Assembly (NCBI GenBank): GCA_002699025.1 | Contig: PABA01000214.1 | Coordinates: 1 to 64,000 of the forward strand | Reading direction: 5' to 3' | Source of the DNA: Sandaracinus sp. | GTDB taxonomy: Bacteria; Myxococcota_A; Polyangia; Polyangiales; Houyiibacteriaceae | Length of the DNA stretch: 64,000 nucleotides | Shown: positions 47,616 to 55,515 of the stretch, piece by piece | Position numbering within the stretch: the first letter of the stretch is position 1 | Layout of the letters: each line of letters starts with the position of its first letter | Program-made: the position numbers and the translations under genes | Notes under the pieces: model-generated | Told to the model about the DNA's origin: nothing | The model's database searches: none | What the model saw: only the letters and a program-made list of their open reading frames with translations

Positions 47616-47825
47616 TCAGCCAACTATCTCGATCCCGATGAGGGTATTCCCTTCGCCAAAATCGAGGTAGATGTCCGGCCCCTCGTAGTCGCCGACAAGA
47701 TCATGCAGTCTCACGGTTCGTTTCACAACGCCCGGGGCGGACCCTGGATGCCCAGGTAGCCTCAGATAGGCAACATCCTCGTCATCCTCGCTGACCTCGA
47801 GATCGAATCCGTGTTCTTGTGACAT
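47616..47825 (-). CDS. DUF2283-like small protein, copy 2
   Basis: 69 residues, differing from copy 1 at about seven positions (for example FDLEVSEDDED against FNLKVSEDDKD). It has an AGGGAG ribosome-binding site 6 nt before the ATG. It lies 3.7 kb from copy 1 in the same orientation and marks the right part of the island. Confidence 0.7.
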   Translation of the reverse strand: MSQEHGFDLEVSEDDEDVAYLRLPGHPGSAPGVVKRTVRLHDLVGDYEGPDIYLDFGEGNTLIGIEIVG

Positions 47826-48028
47826 TGGCTTCTCCCTATGAGAACGGTCTCGATTTTCAGGGTGCCTGGCGATCTGGTAGACGGCCATGCCGTTGGTGGG
47901 GTGACTAGCCAACGATGGGAGAATGACGCGCGCAAGCATCCTCCAGCAAGCTCCGGATCGAGATTCCCACTTCGAATCAACCGGTGAAGCGCGGCTCTGG
48001 CCTGTTCAAGGAGGTCGGCGCGCGACAT
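47826..48028 (-). pseudogene. Degenerate remnant upstream of DUF2283 copy 2
   Basis: The last ~60 nt match the tail of the 54-residue gene before DUF2283 copy 1 (NGMAVYQIA against NGLAVYQLA), but a 5-nt deletion throws the end out of frame. Further upstream, 'MSRADLLEQARAALHRLIRSG' does not match copy 1. No function can be inferred. Confidence 0.45.
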
Positions 48029-48167
48029 GCGCGCCGAGGGCCGCAAATAGCCGGATCGAGCTTCCGGGCAGAGGTAATAACATCTCGATGTCGCTCGAGG
48101 CAGACCCAGCATGAGATAGCGCAATCGCGAGCGCACCGCGCGGACTCATGGGATTGGGCAGGCGTGA

Positions 48168-48215
48168 TCGAGCATCCGCGCCATCGAGCATCCGCGGCAC
48201 CGAGCACCTGCCCCA
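48168..48215. repeat. Short intergenic repeat, 16-nt unit
   Basis: Three copies of ATCGAGCATCCGCGCC with increasing divergence, at the right edge of the island. The remainder of 48029-48310 shows no gene. Confidence 0.6.
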
Positions 48216-48310
48216 TCGGATACCCCACCTCGACCCCGGCGCTACGAGCCGGCCGTGCGGATGGCAGCATCGACGGCCGCGAAGGGGACCTCGAGCTGCT
48301 CTTGCCGTGG

Positions 48311-48316
48311 TAGCCT
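48311..48316 (+). promoter_or_regulatory. -10-like TAGCCT, predicted leaderless start
   Basis: TAGCCT, preceded by TGG, ends 6 nt before the ATG at 48323. Confidence 0.5.
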
Positions 48317-48322
48317 CGGCGG

Positions 48323-49957
48323 ATGATTACAAGCAGGACGCAATCGCGTCGCGGGGCTCGCTCGTTCGGAGGGTACTGCGCCCTCCTCCTGGCGCTCGCT
48401 TGCGGCGATGGCAGCGCGGGGCTCGACTCCCTGGTCGAGCTCTCGGACGAGCCGGCCGGCGCCAACTGCGCCGCGGGGGGGCAGCGCATCGACGTCGGCG
48501 CGGACGTCGATGGCGACGGCATGCTCTCCGCGGAGGAGGTCACGTCCACGAGCTACGTCTGCGATGGAGACGGCACGGCGGCGGCGCCCACGCTCGTCGA
48601 GGTCGGCGTCGAGCCCCCGGGCGAGAACTGCGAGGCCGGGGGCCAGCGCATCGACGTCGGCGTCGATGAGAGCGGCGACGGCGTCCTCGACGACGATGAG
48701 ATCGACTCCACCTCCTACGTCTGCGAAGGCGGCGTGGCGACGCCCTCCCTGGTCGTCACCTCGGACGAGCCCGCCGGCGAGAACTGCGCCGAGGGCGGCC
48801 AGCGCGTCGACGTCGGCGTGGACGAGAGCGGCGACGGCGTCCTCGACGAGGACGAGATCGACTCCACGAGCTACGTCTGCAACGGCAGCTCGCCCGCGGC
48901 AGCGCTCGTCGCCACGAGCGACGAGCCCGCCGGCATGAACTGCCCCTCCGGTGGTCAGCGCGTCGACGTCGGCATCGACGCGAGCGGCGACGGAGTCCTC
49001 GACGCCGAGGAGGTCGACTCGACCGCGTACGTCTGCAACGGCAACGACTCGCTCATCGCCATCGGTGAAGAGATGCCGGGCGCGAACTGCGAGTTCGGCG
49101 GGCAGCGCATCGACGTCGGCGTCGACGACGACGGGGACGGCACGCTCGACCCCGAGGAGATCGACGACACGGCCTACCTCTGCGACGAGGGCGGCACGGC
49201 GCGCTTCCTCTTCCTCGCGAACTGGGCCGCCTCCAACACGGACTTCGACCGCTACGACATCCTGGCCGATAGCTGGTCGGCGGCGGCCGCGCTCCCGGTG
49301 ACGAGCCGAGGGCAGCTCGCCTCGACCGGCGAGACGGTCTTGATGCTCGGCACCGACAACAACGTCTACGAGTACGACGTCGACGCCGACGCCTGGTCGA
49401 TGGCCTTCGCGGGCCCCACCCCGGCGCCGACGAGCTTCTCCTTCGTTCGCTACCTCGACGGCAAGCTCTACGTCTGCGACGCCCAGAGCACCACGCTGCA
49501 CGTCTATGACGGCGCCTGGAGCACGGTCACCCTGCCGAACACCTGCTCCATCGCCGGCGGCACGGACCCGGCGGCGAACGAGGTCTACGTGAAGCGCTAC
49601 AACCAGCGGGGCTTCATGGTCATCGACGCCACCACCGACACGCTCGCGCGCGAGGTGAATGACGCGACGTCGATCGGCGAGAACACCTCGAGCGCCTCGG
49701 CCTACGCCGGCGACTTCTACGTGCGCGCGACGACGGGCAACGTGATCCGCATGGACGGCACCACCGGCGCCACCACGGATACGGGCGTCGATCCGACGGG
49801 CTCCTACGCGGCGTTCTACACGGACCACGACGCCGGCTCGATCTACCTGCACTCGCAGTCGGGCTTCGTCCGCTACGACGTCGCGGCGGGCACCTCGACG
49901 CCGCTGACCACCGGGCCGACCCAGTCGACGCTCGGCACGATCGCGCTCACCTACTGA
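48323..49957 (+). CDS. Lipoprotein with five DUF7151-like Cys/Asp repeats and a beta-propeller
   Basis: 544 residues. The lipobox ends LLLALAC. Residues ~33-285 are five repeats of 'EPAGxNCxxGGQRxDVGxDxxGDGxLDxxExxxTxYVC', the DUF7151 pattern, each with one Cys pair and an EF-hand-like Asp loop. Residues ~290-544 look like a kelch/YncE-type propeller ('VYEYDVDADAWSMAF', 'LYVCDAQSTTLHVYDGAWSTV', 'VIRMDGTTGATTDTG'). A Ca-stabilised surface stalk carrying a binding head is the likely design (inference). The repeats are close enough at DNA level to recombine. It is followed by a strong terminator. Confidence 0.85.
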   Translation: MITSRTQSRRGARSFGGYCALLLALACGDGSAGLDSLVELSDEPAGANCAAGGQRIDVGADVDGDGMLSAEEVTSTSYVCDGDGTAAAPTLVEVGVEPPGENCEAGGQRIDVGVDESGDGVLDDDEIDSTSYVCEGGVATPSLVVTSDEPAGENCAEGGQRVDVGVDESGDGVLDEDEIDSTSYVCNGSSPAAALVATSDEPAGMNCPSGGQRVDVGIDASGDGVLDAEEVDSTAYVCNGNDSLIAIGEEMPGANCEFGGQRIDVGVDDDGDGTLDPEEIDDTAYLCDEGGTARFLFLANWAASNTDFDRYDILADSWSAAAALPVTSRGQLASTGETVLMLGTDNNVYEYDVDADAWSMAFAGPTPAPTSFSFVRYLDGKLYVCDAQSTTLHVYDGAWSTVTLPNTCSIAGGTDPAANEVYVKRYNQRGFMVIDATTDTLAREVNDATSIGENTSSASAYAGDFYVRATTGNVIRMDGTTGATTDTGVDPTGSYAAFYTDHDAGSIYLHSQSGFVRYDVAAGTSTPLTTGPTQSTLGTIALTY

Positions 49958-49974
49958 GGCCGGCAGCCTGCCCG

Positions 49975-50011
49975 AAGGCCGCTTCGTGACCCCTCGTCAC
50001 GGAGCGGCCTT
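49975..50011 (+). terminator. Intrinsic terminator
   Basis: A 16-bp stem with one mismatch (AAGGCCGCTTCGTGAC against GTCACGGAGCGGCCTT) and a 5-nt loop is followed by TCCTTTTG. It is the clearest rho-independent terminator in the window, placed after the DUF7151 lipoprotein. Confidence 0.85.
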
Positions 50012-50064
50012 TCCTTTTGCCTCTCCAGCGGCTCGGCGCCCGAGCGGCCCCGCCGGACGCCTCC

Positions 50065-51180
50065 TCAGGCGTCGAGGGCGAGGCGGAGCTGGAGGACGAC
50101 GGCGAAGGCGGTGAGCGTGTCGCGCGCGTTCAGCGGGCCGCCCTCGCGGGCGCGGCGCACGAGGCGGCGGAAGGCGAGCCAGCGCGGGCCCTCCACGCCG
50201 AGCCAGGGCGCCAGGAGCGCGGCCGTCGGCTCCCGCAGGCCGGCGCGATCGGCGGCCTCGTGGAGCAGCTCCTCGGCCAGGGCGCCCGACGCCTGGATGG
50301 CCTCCGCCCAGCGCCCGGCGCCGATGGCGGCCTCGATGGCGCGCACCTTCGCGGCCCGACGCGGGAAGAGCGGCGTCCAGCTCGGCGCGCTCTCGCCCCC
50401 ATGGGCGCGGCCCGCGGCCGGCGGGGGCTCGCTCGCCTCGAAGGAGGGCGCCGGCGCGAGCTCCTCGGAGACGATGGGCCGCGACGCCGCCCGGGCGACC
50501 TCGAGCTGCTCCTCGAGCGCGTCCTCGAGCCCGGCGCCCACGGGGCCGAAGTCCGGCGCCGGCGTGTGCCGCGGCTTCTCCGGCTCGCCGAGTACCCCGC
50601 GCGCCTCCAGATCGTCGAGCACGTCGTCGACCAGCCGATCGAGCGCGTCGATCACGCCCTCGCCGGTCGTCGCGACGGTCCCGAACTGCGGGCGCCCCCG
50701 CGGGTTCAGCGCCTGCCGGAGCTCGTCCTCGGAGAGCACGCCGGGCAGGTCGCGCTTGTTGAGCTGGAGGACGAGGGGCACCGCGTCGAGGCTCCGCCCC
50801 TGCTCGGCGAGGTTCGCGGCCAGGTTCTCGAGGCTCTCGAGGTTGGCGTCGAGCCGCTCGGGCTGCGAGTCGGCCACGAAGACCAGCCCGTCGGCGCCGG
50901 TCAGGACGAGCTTCCGCGTCGCGTTGAAGTAGACCTGGCCCGGCACCGTGAAGAGCTGCAGGCGCACGTGGTGCCCGCGCACCTGCCGGGCCCGGAGCGG
51001 CAGGAAGTCGAAGTAGAGCGTCCGGTCGACGGGGGTCGCCAGGCTGACGAGCTGGCCGCGCGCCTCGGCCGGCGAGGCCCCGTGCACGTGCTGGAGAGAG
51101 GTCGTCTTCCCGCCCAGGCCCGGTCCGTAGTAGACGAGCTTCACGAGGAGCTCGCGGGTGAGCGGGTTGACCTGGGCCAT
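50065..51180 (-). CDS. MglA-family small GTPase with long C-terminal extension
   Basis: 371 residues; MglA itself is ~200. Residues 1-~190 align without gaps to MglA landmarks: GPGLGGKTTS (19-28), R53, 'TVPGQ' with Q82, 'NKRD'. Both MglA catalytic residues (R53, Q82) are kept, so it should hydrolyse GTP. The extension (~190-371) is Ala/Glu/Pro-rich, with 'LEDALEEQLEVARAASRP' and a helical end 'ALDRLVRRAREGGPLNARDTLTAF', and has no known domain. It lies 3 kb from the mglBA operon on the opposite strand. A minisatellite of a 15-nt unit lies immediately upstream of the ATG. Confidence 0.87.
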   Translation of the reverse strand: MAQVNPLTRELLVKLVYYGPGLGGKTTSLQHVHGASPAEARGQLVSLATPVDRTLYFDFLPLRARQVRGHHVRLQLFTVPGQVYFNATRKLVLTGADGLVFVADSQPERLDANLESLENLAANLAEQGRSLDAVPLVLQLNKRDLPGVLSEDELRQALNPRGRPQFGTVATTGEGVIDALDRLVDDVLDDLEARGVLGEPEKPRHTPAPDFGPVGAGLEDALEEQLEVARAASRPIVSEELAPAPSFEASEPPPAAGRAHGGESAPSWTPLFPRRAAKVRAIEAAIGAGRWAEAIQASGALAEELLHEAADRAGLREPTAALLAPWLGVEGPRWLAFRRLVRRAREGGPLNARDTLTAFAVVLQLRLALDA

Positions 51181-51182
51181 CT

Positions 51183-51275
51183 CAGAAGCGGGCGGGCTCA
51201 GAAGCGGGTGGGCTCGGAAGCGTCGGGCTCGGGAGCGGCGGGCTCGGGAACGGCGGGCTCGGAACGTCGGGCTGG
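51183..51275. repeat. Intergenic minisatellite, 15-nt unit
   Basis: About six imperfect copies of GGAACGGCGGGCTCG, starting 3 bp from the GTPase ATG. The rest of the gap to 51435 shows nothing else. Confidence 0.8.
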
Positions 51276-51435
51276 CAGGGGACGGCGCGTGGGCCACCGC
51301 GCGGCTGGCAGGCCCCCGAGCGGAGGTTCTCGCCGGCGGCGAGGGCCCGACCCCCGCGAGGATCGGTCAGGTCTCCTCCCGAGCGCAAGCCCGCCGCGCC
51401 CCGCCCCGGGGCCGCCGCGCGACGAGCGCCCCGGC

Positions 51436-52056
51436 TCAGATCTCGTCCAGGCCCTCGAGCTCGTCGGTGTCGACGTCTTCCCCGTCGTAGCCGCCGCCGT
51501 CGTCGTAGCCGCCGTCGTCGTAGCCGCCGCCGTCGTCGTAGCCGCCGCCATCGTCGTAGCCGCCGTCATCGTAGCCGCCGCTGCCGCCGCTCGAGCTCCC
51601 GCTCCCCGCCGTCGAGCCCGCGCAGCGCGTGGGATCGCGACGGCGCAGCTTCACGCCGTTCCACGGGCCGCCCCCCGTCTCCGAGTCGTCGTGGCCCCAC
51701 TCGCCGCGGATGTACCAGTCGTCGTTCTCCGCCTGCTCGATGCGGAAGTAGCCGCGGCCGCGGGTGATCTGCGGCCGGCCGACCACCATCTCGCGCTCCT
51801 CCTCCCACTGGAAGCGGAGCACGTCGCCCTGGATGGTCCCCTGGATGCGGCCCTGACGCTCGTTCTTCACGTAGTCGCCGACCACCTGCGAGCCGGTCTG
51901 GCACATGTGCATCTCCCCGTACTGGGGCGACTGCCAGACGCCGTGGAAGGTGCCGCCGGGAGGCATCGTCCCGATCCGGATGTTCGCGGAGCCGCCGCCG
52001 CAGGCCGCGGCCAGCGTGACCAGGAGGGCGGAGAGGACCGTCGAACGCATGCGCAT
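51436..52056 (-). CDS. Lipoprotein with Gly/Tyr/Asp repeat tail
   Basis: 206 residues. A signal of the form MRSTVLSALLVTLAAAC gives a lipoprotein. The central ~110 residues form a beta-sandwich-like domain ('GTFHGVWQSPQYGEMHMCQ', 'EEREMVVGRPQITRGRGYFRIEQAENDDWYIRGEWG'). The tail (~155-195) is a run of GGYDD/GGGYDD units from 12-15-nt DNA repeats, ending in an acidic segment. Start 52056 is chosen for its GAGG ribosome-binding site 5-6 nt upstream; TATCGT 27 nt upstream could be the -10. Function unknown. Confidence 0.78.
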   Translation of the reverse strand: MRMRSTVLSALLVTLAAACGGGSANIRIGTMPPGGTFHGVWQSPQYGEMHMCQTGSQVVGDYVKNERQGRIQGTIQGDVLRFQWEEEREMVVGRPQITRGRGYFRIEQAENDDWYIRGEWGHDDSETGGGPWNGVKLRRRDPTRCAGSTAGSGSSSGGSGGYDDGGYDDGGGYDDGGGYDDGGYDDGGGYDGEDVDTDELEGLDEI

Positions 52057-52146
52057 GTGCTTACCTCGCTTCACGGGCGGCCGACGATAGTCGCTCGGGC
52101 GGCCCGTGAAAAGCGCGGCGTCGCGGGTCCGGTCGACCGGAAATTT

Positions 52147-53853
52147 CTACCGGATCTCCGGCAGCGCCGGCGCCCAGGCGAGGACCCGCTCGCCGCCGTC
52201 CAGGAGCCCGAGGAGAGCGGCCTGCTCGGGCGCCAGGCTCGCGAGGAGCGCCCGGGCCACGGCGCCCTCCCCCTTCGGCGGCTCGGCCGGCGGCACCTCG
52301 CCGCGCGGCGGCTCGAGCCTCCGCGCCCGGAGCTCGGGCCCGGCGCCGAGGCGCTCCCGGACGATCTGGATGGCCACGTCGAGGCCCCCGAGTTGATCCA
52401 CGAGGCCGCGCTCCTTCGCGTCCGCCCCGGACCAGACGCGCCCCCGGGCGAGCGGCTCGATCTCCTCGGCCGGCCGCCCCCGCCCCTCGGCGACGATGCG
52501 CACGAAGGCCTCGTAGAAGCCATCGAGCTCGCGCTCGAGGATGGCCCGCTCGGCCTCGTCCAGCGGGCGCGCCGGCGAGAACATGTCGGCGTGCGGGGCG
52601 CGCCGGATCACCTCCGTGCGGATCCCGAGCCGCGCGAGCAGGTCCTCGGCGAGCAGGCGGGCGGAGACGACGCCGATGGAGCCGGTGAGGGTCGTCGGCT
52701 GGGCGACGATCGCCTGGGCCGGCGCGCCGACGTAGTAGCCGCCGCTCGCCGCGACGTCCGCGAAGTAGGCGACGAGGGGCTTCTTCTCGCGGAGGCGCAC
52801 GAGCTCGCGGTGGAGGAGGTCGCTGGTGAGCGCCGAGCCACCGGGGGAGCTGACGAGGAGGACGACGCCCCGGACGCGGCGGTCCTTTCGCGCCTGACGG
52901 ATCGCCGCGATCGTGCGCTCGGCCTTCCGCCCGGGGGCGATGGTGCCCTGCAGCTCCACGATGGCGACGTGGGGCGGGCGCCGGAGCGGGCGGAGGAAGC
53001 GCGCCTCCCACCAGCCGAGGTAGCGCGGCGCGCGGACCGTCTTCGGCGGCGGCCCCTCGCCTTCGGCGCGGAGCTGGAGCGGGAGCTCGTCCTCGTAGCA
53101 GACCCCGTCCGCGAGGCCGTAGCGCACGGCGTCCTCGCCCCGGAGGAAGCCCCGCTCGAAGATCGCCGCGAGCTCGGCGTCGCTCCGCCCCCGGCCGCGG
53201 AGCGCCTCGCCGAGGGCGTCGCGGAGGCGGCCGTCGAGCGTGTCGAGGAGCGCCCCGAGCTGCTCCCGCTGCGCGTCGCTCATGGCCTCGCGCGCGAAGG
53301 GCTCCATCGCCGTCTTGTACTCGGCGCGGGCGAAGGGCTCGACGGCGACGCCGAGCTGATCGAGCAGGCCCTTGTAGGAGCGGACCTCCGCGGCGAGGCC
53401 GAGGCAGATCAGGGTCGCCTCCGGCGCGAGGAGCACCCGGTCGGCGGCGCTCGCCACGTAGAGCTCCTTGTGGCTGCCTCCCTCCGGGAGGTGCACGACG
53501 ACGCGCGTGCCCGCCGCGCGGAGATCGGCGAGCACGCCGCGGAGGCTCGACGCCGTGGCCCAGCCGACGAGGAGCGGGGGAAGCGTGAAGACGACGCCCT
53601 CGACGTGGGGATCGGTGCTCGCGCGGCGGGCGAGCTGGCGGAGCGTGCTCAGGGCCGTCGGGAGCGCCTCGGGCAGGCCGAGGAGGCGGAGGAGGAGCCG
53701 GCGCCGCCGGTGGGGGAGCTCGACCAGGCGGCGCTGGAGGCGGACGTGCACCCAGGGCGCGCGCGGCCGGGAGGCGCGGCGAGCCAGCCACCAGAGGGGG
53801 AAGAAGGGCAGCCGGAGGAGGGAGACGAGGGCGCGGTAGGCGATGCGGAGCAT
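52147..53853 (-). CDS. sppA: Signal peptide peptidase SppA-like (S49)
   Basis: 568 residues with an N-terminal membrane segment ('LLRLPFFPLWWLA'), close to E. coli SppA in size. It has tandem S49 domains with catalytic K180 in 'RAEYKTAME' and nucleophile S370 in 'DVAASGGYYVG', 190 residues apart. It degrades residual signal peptides in the membrane (family knowledge). The ATG overlaps the stop of an 11-codon upstream ORF (TGATG), so translation probably depends on re-initiation. This is the second SppA in the window, without the barrel-like domain of the first. Confidence 0.92.
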   Translation of the reverse strand: MLRIAYRALVSLLRLPFFPLWWLARRASRPRAPWVHVRLQRRLVELPHRRRRLLLRLLGLPEALPTALSTLRQLARRASTDPHVEGVVFTLPPLLVGWATASSLRGVLADLRAAGTRVVVHLPEGGSHKELYVASAADRVLLAPEATLICLGLAAEVRSYKGLLDQLGVAVEPFARAEYKTAMEPFAREAMSDAQREQLGALLDTLDGRLRDALGEALRGRGRSDAELAAIFERGFLRGEDAVRYGLADGVCYEDELPLQLRAEGEGPPPKTVRAPRYLGWWEARFLRPLRRPPHVAIVELQGTIAPGRKAERTIAAIRQARKDRRVRGVVLLVSSPGGSALTSDLLHRELVRLREKKPLVAYFADVAASGGYYVGAPAQAIVAQPTTLTGSIGVVSARLLAEDLLARLGIRTEVIRRAPHADMFSPARPLDEAERAILERELDGFYEAFVRIVAEGRGRPAEEIEPLARGRVWSGADAKERGLVDQLGGLDVAIQIVRERLGAGPELRARRLEPPRGEVPPAEPPKGEGAVARALLASLAPEQAALLGLLDGGERVLAWAPALPEIR

Positions 53854-53888
53854 CAGGCGACTCGGGCTTCCGCGGGCGACGAGAGCAT
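53853..53888 (-). CDS. 11-codon upstream ORF coupled to sppA
   Basis: ATG 53888 reads MLSSPAEARVA and stops with a TGA whose last base is the A of the sppA ATG. The ATG is 7 nt after TAGGCT (53901-53896), the leaderless-type arrangement. The peptide has no stall motif I recognise; translational coupling is the likely role (inference). Confidence 0.5.
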   Translation of the reverse strand: MLSSPAEARVA

Positions 53889-53895
53889 GGCGGGC

Positions 53896-53901
53896 AGCCT
53901 A
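53896..53901 (-). promoter_or_regulatory. -10-like TAGGCT before the upstream ORF
   Basis: Placed 7 nt before the short ORF's ATG and 42 nt before the sppA ATG, it would make the upstream ORF, not sppA, the leaderless reading frame. Confidence 0.45.
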
Positions 53902-54146
53902 GTGCAGGGCGCGAGGCGATCGAGGCGGGGCGCGCGGATGGTCGCCGCAGCTGGCCCCGCTTCGCGCCCGGGCCGCTGGATGGGCGGGGCGATGGGCAAG
54001 GAGACCGGCATGGGCACCCGGTGCGAGGACGTACGGCGGCGCCGTGACTCTTTACCTACGCCGCACGCTTCTGGTACCACCGAGGGGCGTTCGTGGGGCG
54101 CCTCTCGGCCCCCCTCGGTCCCGCCGGACCCAACGCGGAGGAGTGA

Positions 54147-54629
54147 ATGACGAACCCGCAGATGGTGATGTACGAGGAGGAGTTCAACCAGATCCAGGCG
54201 ATCGTCGATCGTCTGGTTCGGGAGGCGAACGCCCAGGTCGTGTTCATCATCGACAAGAATGGCCAGCTCATCTCGGCTTCGGGCGAGACGGATCAGCTGG
54301 ACACGACCTCGCTCGCCTCTCTCACGGCAGGCAACATCGCCGCGACCGGGGGCATCGCGAAGCTCCTCCGGGAGAACGAGTTCACGACGCAGTTCCACGA
54401 GGGGGAGCGGGCCAACATCCACATCCAGCTCGTCGGCAACCGCGTCATCCTCGTCGTCATCTTCGACAACAAGACGAGCCTCGGCCTCGTGCGCCTGCGC
54501 GTGAAGAAGGCGAGCGAGGAGCTGAACTCCATCTTCGAGGCGCTGCTCTCGAAGGTTCAGGACCCCAATCACGAGACGCCGTTCGCGGAGATCACGGACG
54601 ACGACATCGACAATCTCTTCAACGATTGA
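54147..54629 (+). CDS. mglB: MglB, roadblock-domain GAP of MglA
   Basis: 160 residues. Very close to M. xanthus MglB along its length: 'MVMYEEEFNQIQAIVDRLVR', 'VFIIDKNGQLISASGETDQL', 'DTTSLASLTAGNIAATGGIAKL', 'VIFDNKTSLGLVRLRVKKAS', 'ITDDDIDNLF'. MglB is the GTPase-activating protein that sits at the lagging pole and sets MglA polarity during gliding. Start supported by GGAGGAG 3-4 nt upstream. mglA follows after 47 nt, the standard order. Confidence 0.95.
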   Translation: MTNPQMVMYEEEFNQIQAIVDRLVREANAQVVFIIDKNGQLISASGETDQLDTTSLASLTAGNIAATGGIAKLLRENEFTTQFHEGERANIHIQLVGNRVILVVIFDNKTSLGLVRLRVKKASEELNSIFEALLSKVQDPNHETPFAEITDDDIDNLFND

Positions 54630-54676
54630 ACGCCGTCCCCTGAACCCGAGACGAGAGCCGAGAGGACCCGCCGCCG

Positions 54677-55291
54677 ATGTCGTTCATCAACTACCTGTCC
54701 CGCGAGATCAACTGCAAGATCGTGTACTACGGTCCGGGTCTCTGCGGGAAGACGACGAATCTGCAGTACATCTACAACAAGACGAATCCCGAGGCGAAGG
54801 GCAAGATGATCAGCCTCGCCACGGAGACCGAGCGCACCCTCTTCTTCGATTTCCTCCCGCTGGCGCTCGGTGAGATTCGCGGATTCAAGACGCGCTTCCA
54901 TCTCTACACGGTTCCCGGTCAGGTCTTCTACGACGCGAGCCGGAAGCTGATCCTGAAGGGCGTGGACGGCGTGGTCTTCGTCGCCGACTCGCAGATCGCC
55001 CGCATGGAGGCGAACCTCGAGTCGATGGAGAACCTCCGCACGAACCTGGCGGAGCAGGGGTACAGCCTCGACAAGCTCCCCTACGTCATCCAGTACAACA
55101 AGCGGGACATGCCCTCGATCGCGCCGGTGGAGGAGCTCCGCTCGGTGCTGAACCCGAACGGCGTGCCCGACTTCGAGGCGGTCGCCCCGACCGGGGACGG
55201 CGTCTTCGAGACCCTGAAGGCCATCGCCAAGCTGGTGCTCACGGAGCTCAAGCGCGGCGGGGCCGGCGGTGGCGCGCCCCCGCGGCGCTGA
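54677..55291 (+). CDS. mglA: MglA, gliding-motility polarity GTPase
   Basis: 204 residues. P-loop GPGLCGKTT (19-27), R53 and Q82 (catalytic in MglA, with 'TVPGQ'), NKRD (141-144). The protein is nearly collinear with M. xanthus MglA, with a slightly longer Gly/Pro tail ('GGAGGGAPP'). It drives leading-pole placement of type IV pili and gliding machinery. A good hairpin follows the stop. Confidence 0.96.
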   Translation: MSFINYLSREINCKIVYYGPGLCGKTTNLQYIYNKTNPEAKGKMISLATETERTLFFDFLPLALGEIRGFKTRFHLYTVPGQVFYDASRKLILKGVDGVVFVADSQIARMEANLESMENLRTNLAEQGYSLDKLPYVIQYNKRDMPSIAPVEELRSVLNPNGVPDFEAVAPTGDGVFETLKAIAKLVLTELKRGGAGGGAPPRR

Positions 55292-55310
55292 GCACGCTCC
55301 GACTGCGACG

Positions 55311-55334
55311 ACGGCCCGGCCCCCGCCGGGCCGT
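55311..55334 (+). terminator. Terminator-like hairpin after mglA
   Basis: ACGGCCCGGC and GCCGGGCCGT form a perfect 10-bp stem with a 4-nt loop, 20 nt after the stop, followed by TTCGCGTTCC (weak T content). Beyond it, up to 55515, nothing else is seen. Confidence 0.55.
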
Positions 55335-55515
55335 TCGCGTTCCGTCCCGGGGGCAGCCGTGGTCGGTCGCCGCGCGGGCCGGAGCGGATGTTCGGGCTCG
55401 AGCAGACGTCAGGCGCTCGGGCTGGGGCGGACGGCTCGTGTCTCGGCGTCCTCTCTGACGGCTCCTCCCCTCGTCCCGCAGCCACGGGCACGGGCACGGG
55501 ATCTCTCGGCCCCCG

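Noticed and set aside
43900-48050. Transposon or integrase-borne island
   Set aside because: No transposase, integrase, terminal inverted repeat or tRNA attachment site is visible at either edge, so I did not call a mobile element.
50017-54150. 1377-codon plus-strand frame
   Set aside because: Antisense of the tailed MglA, lipoprotein and sppA genes, all with clear motifs on the minus strand.
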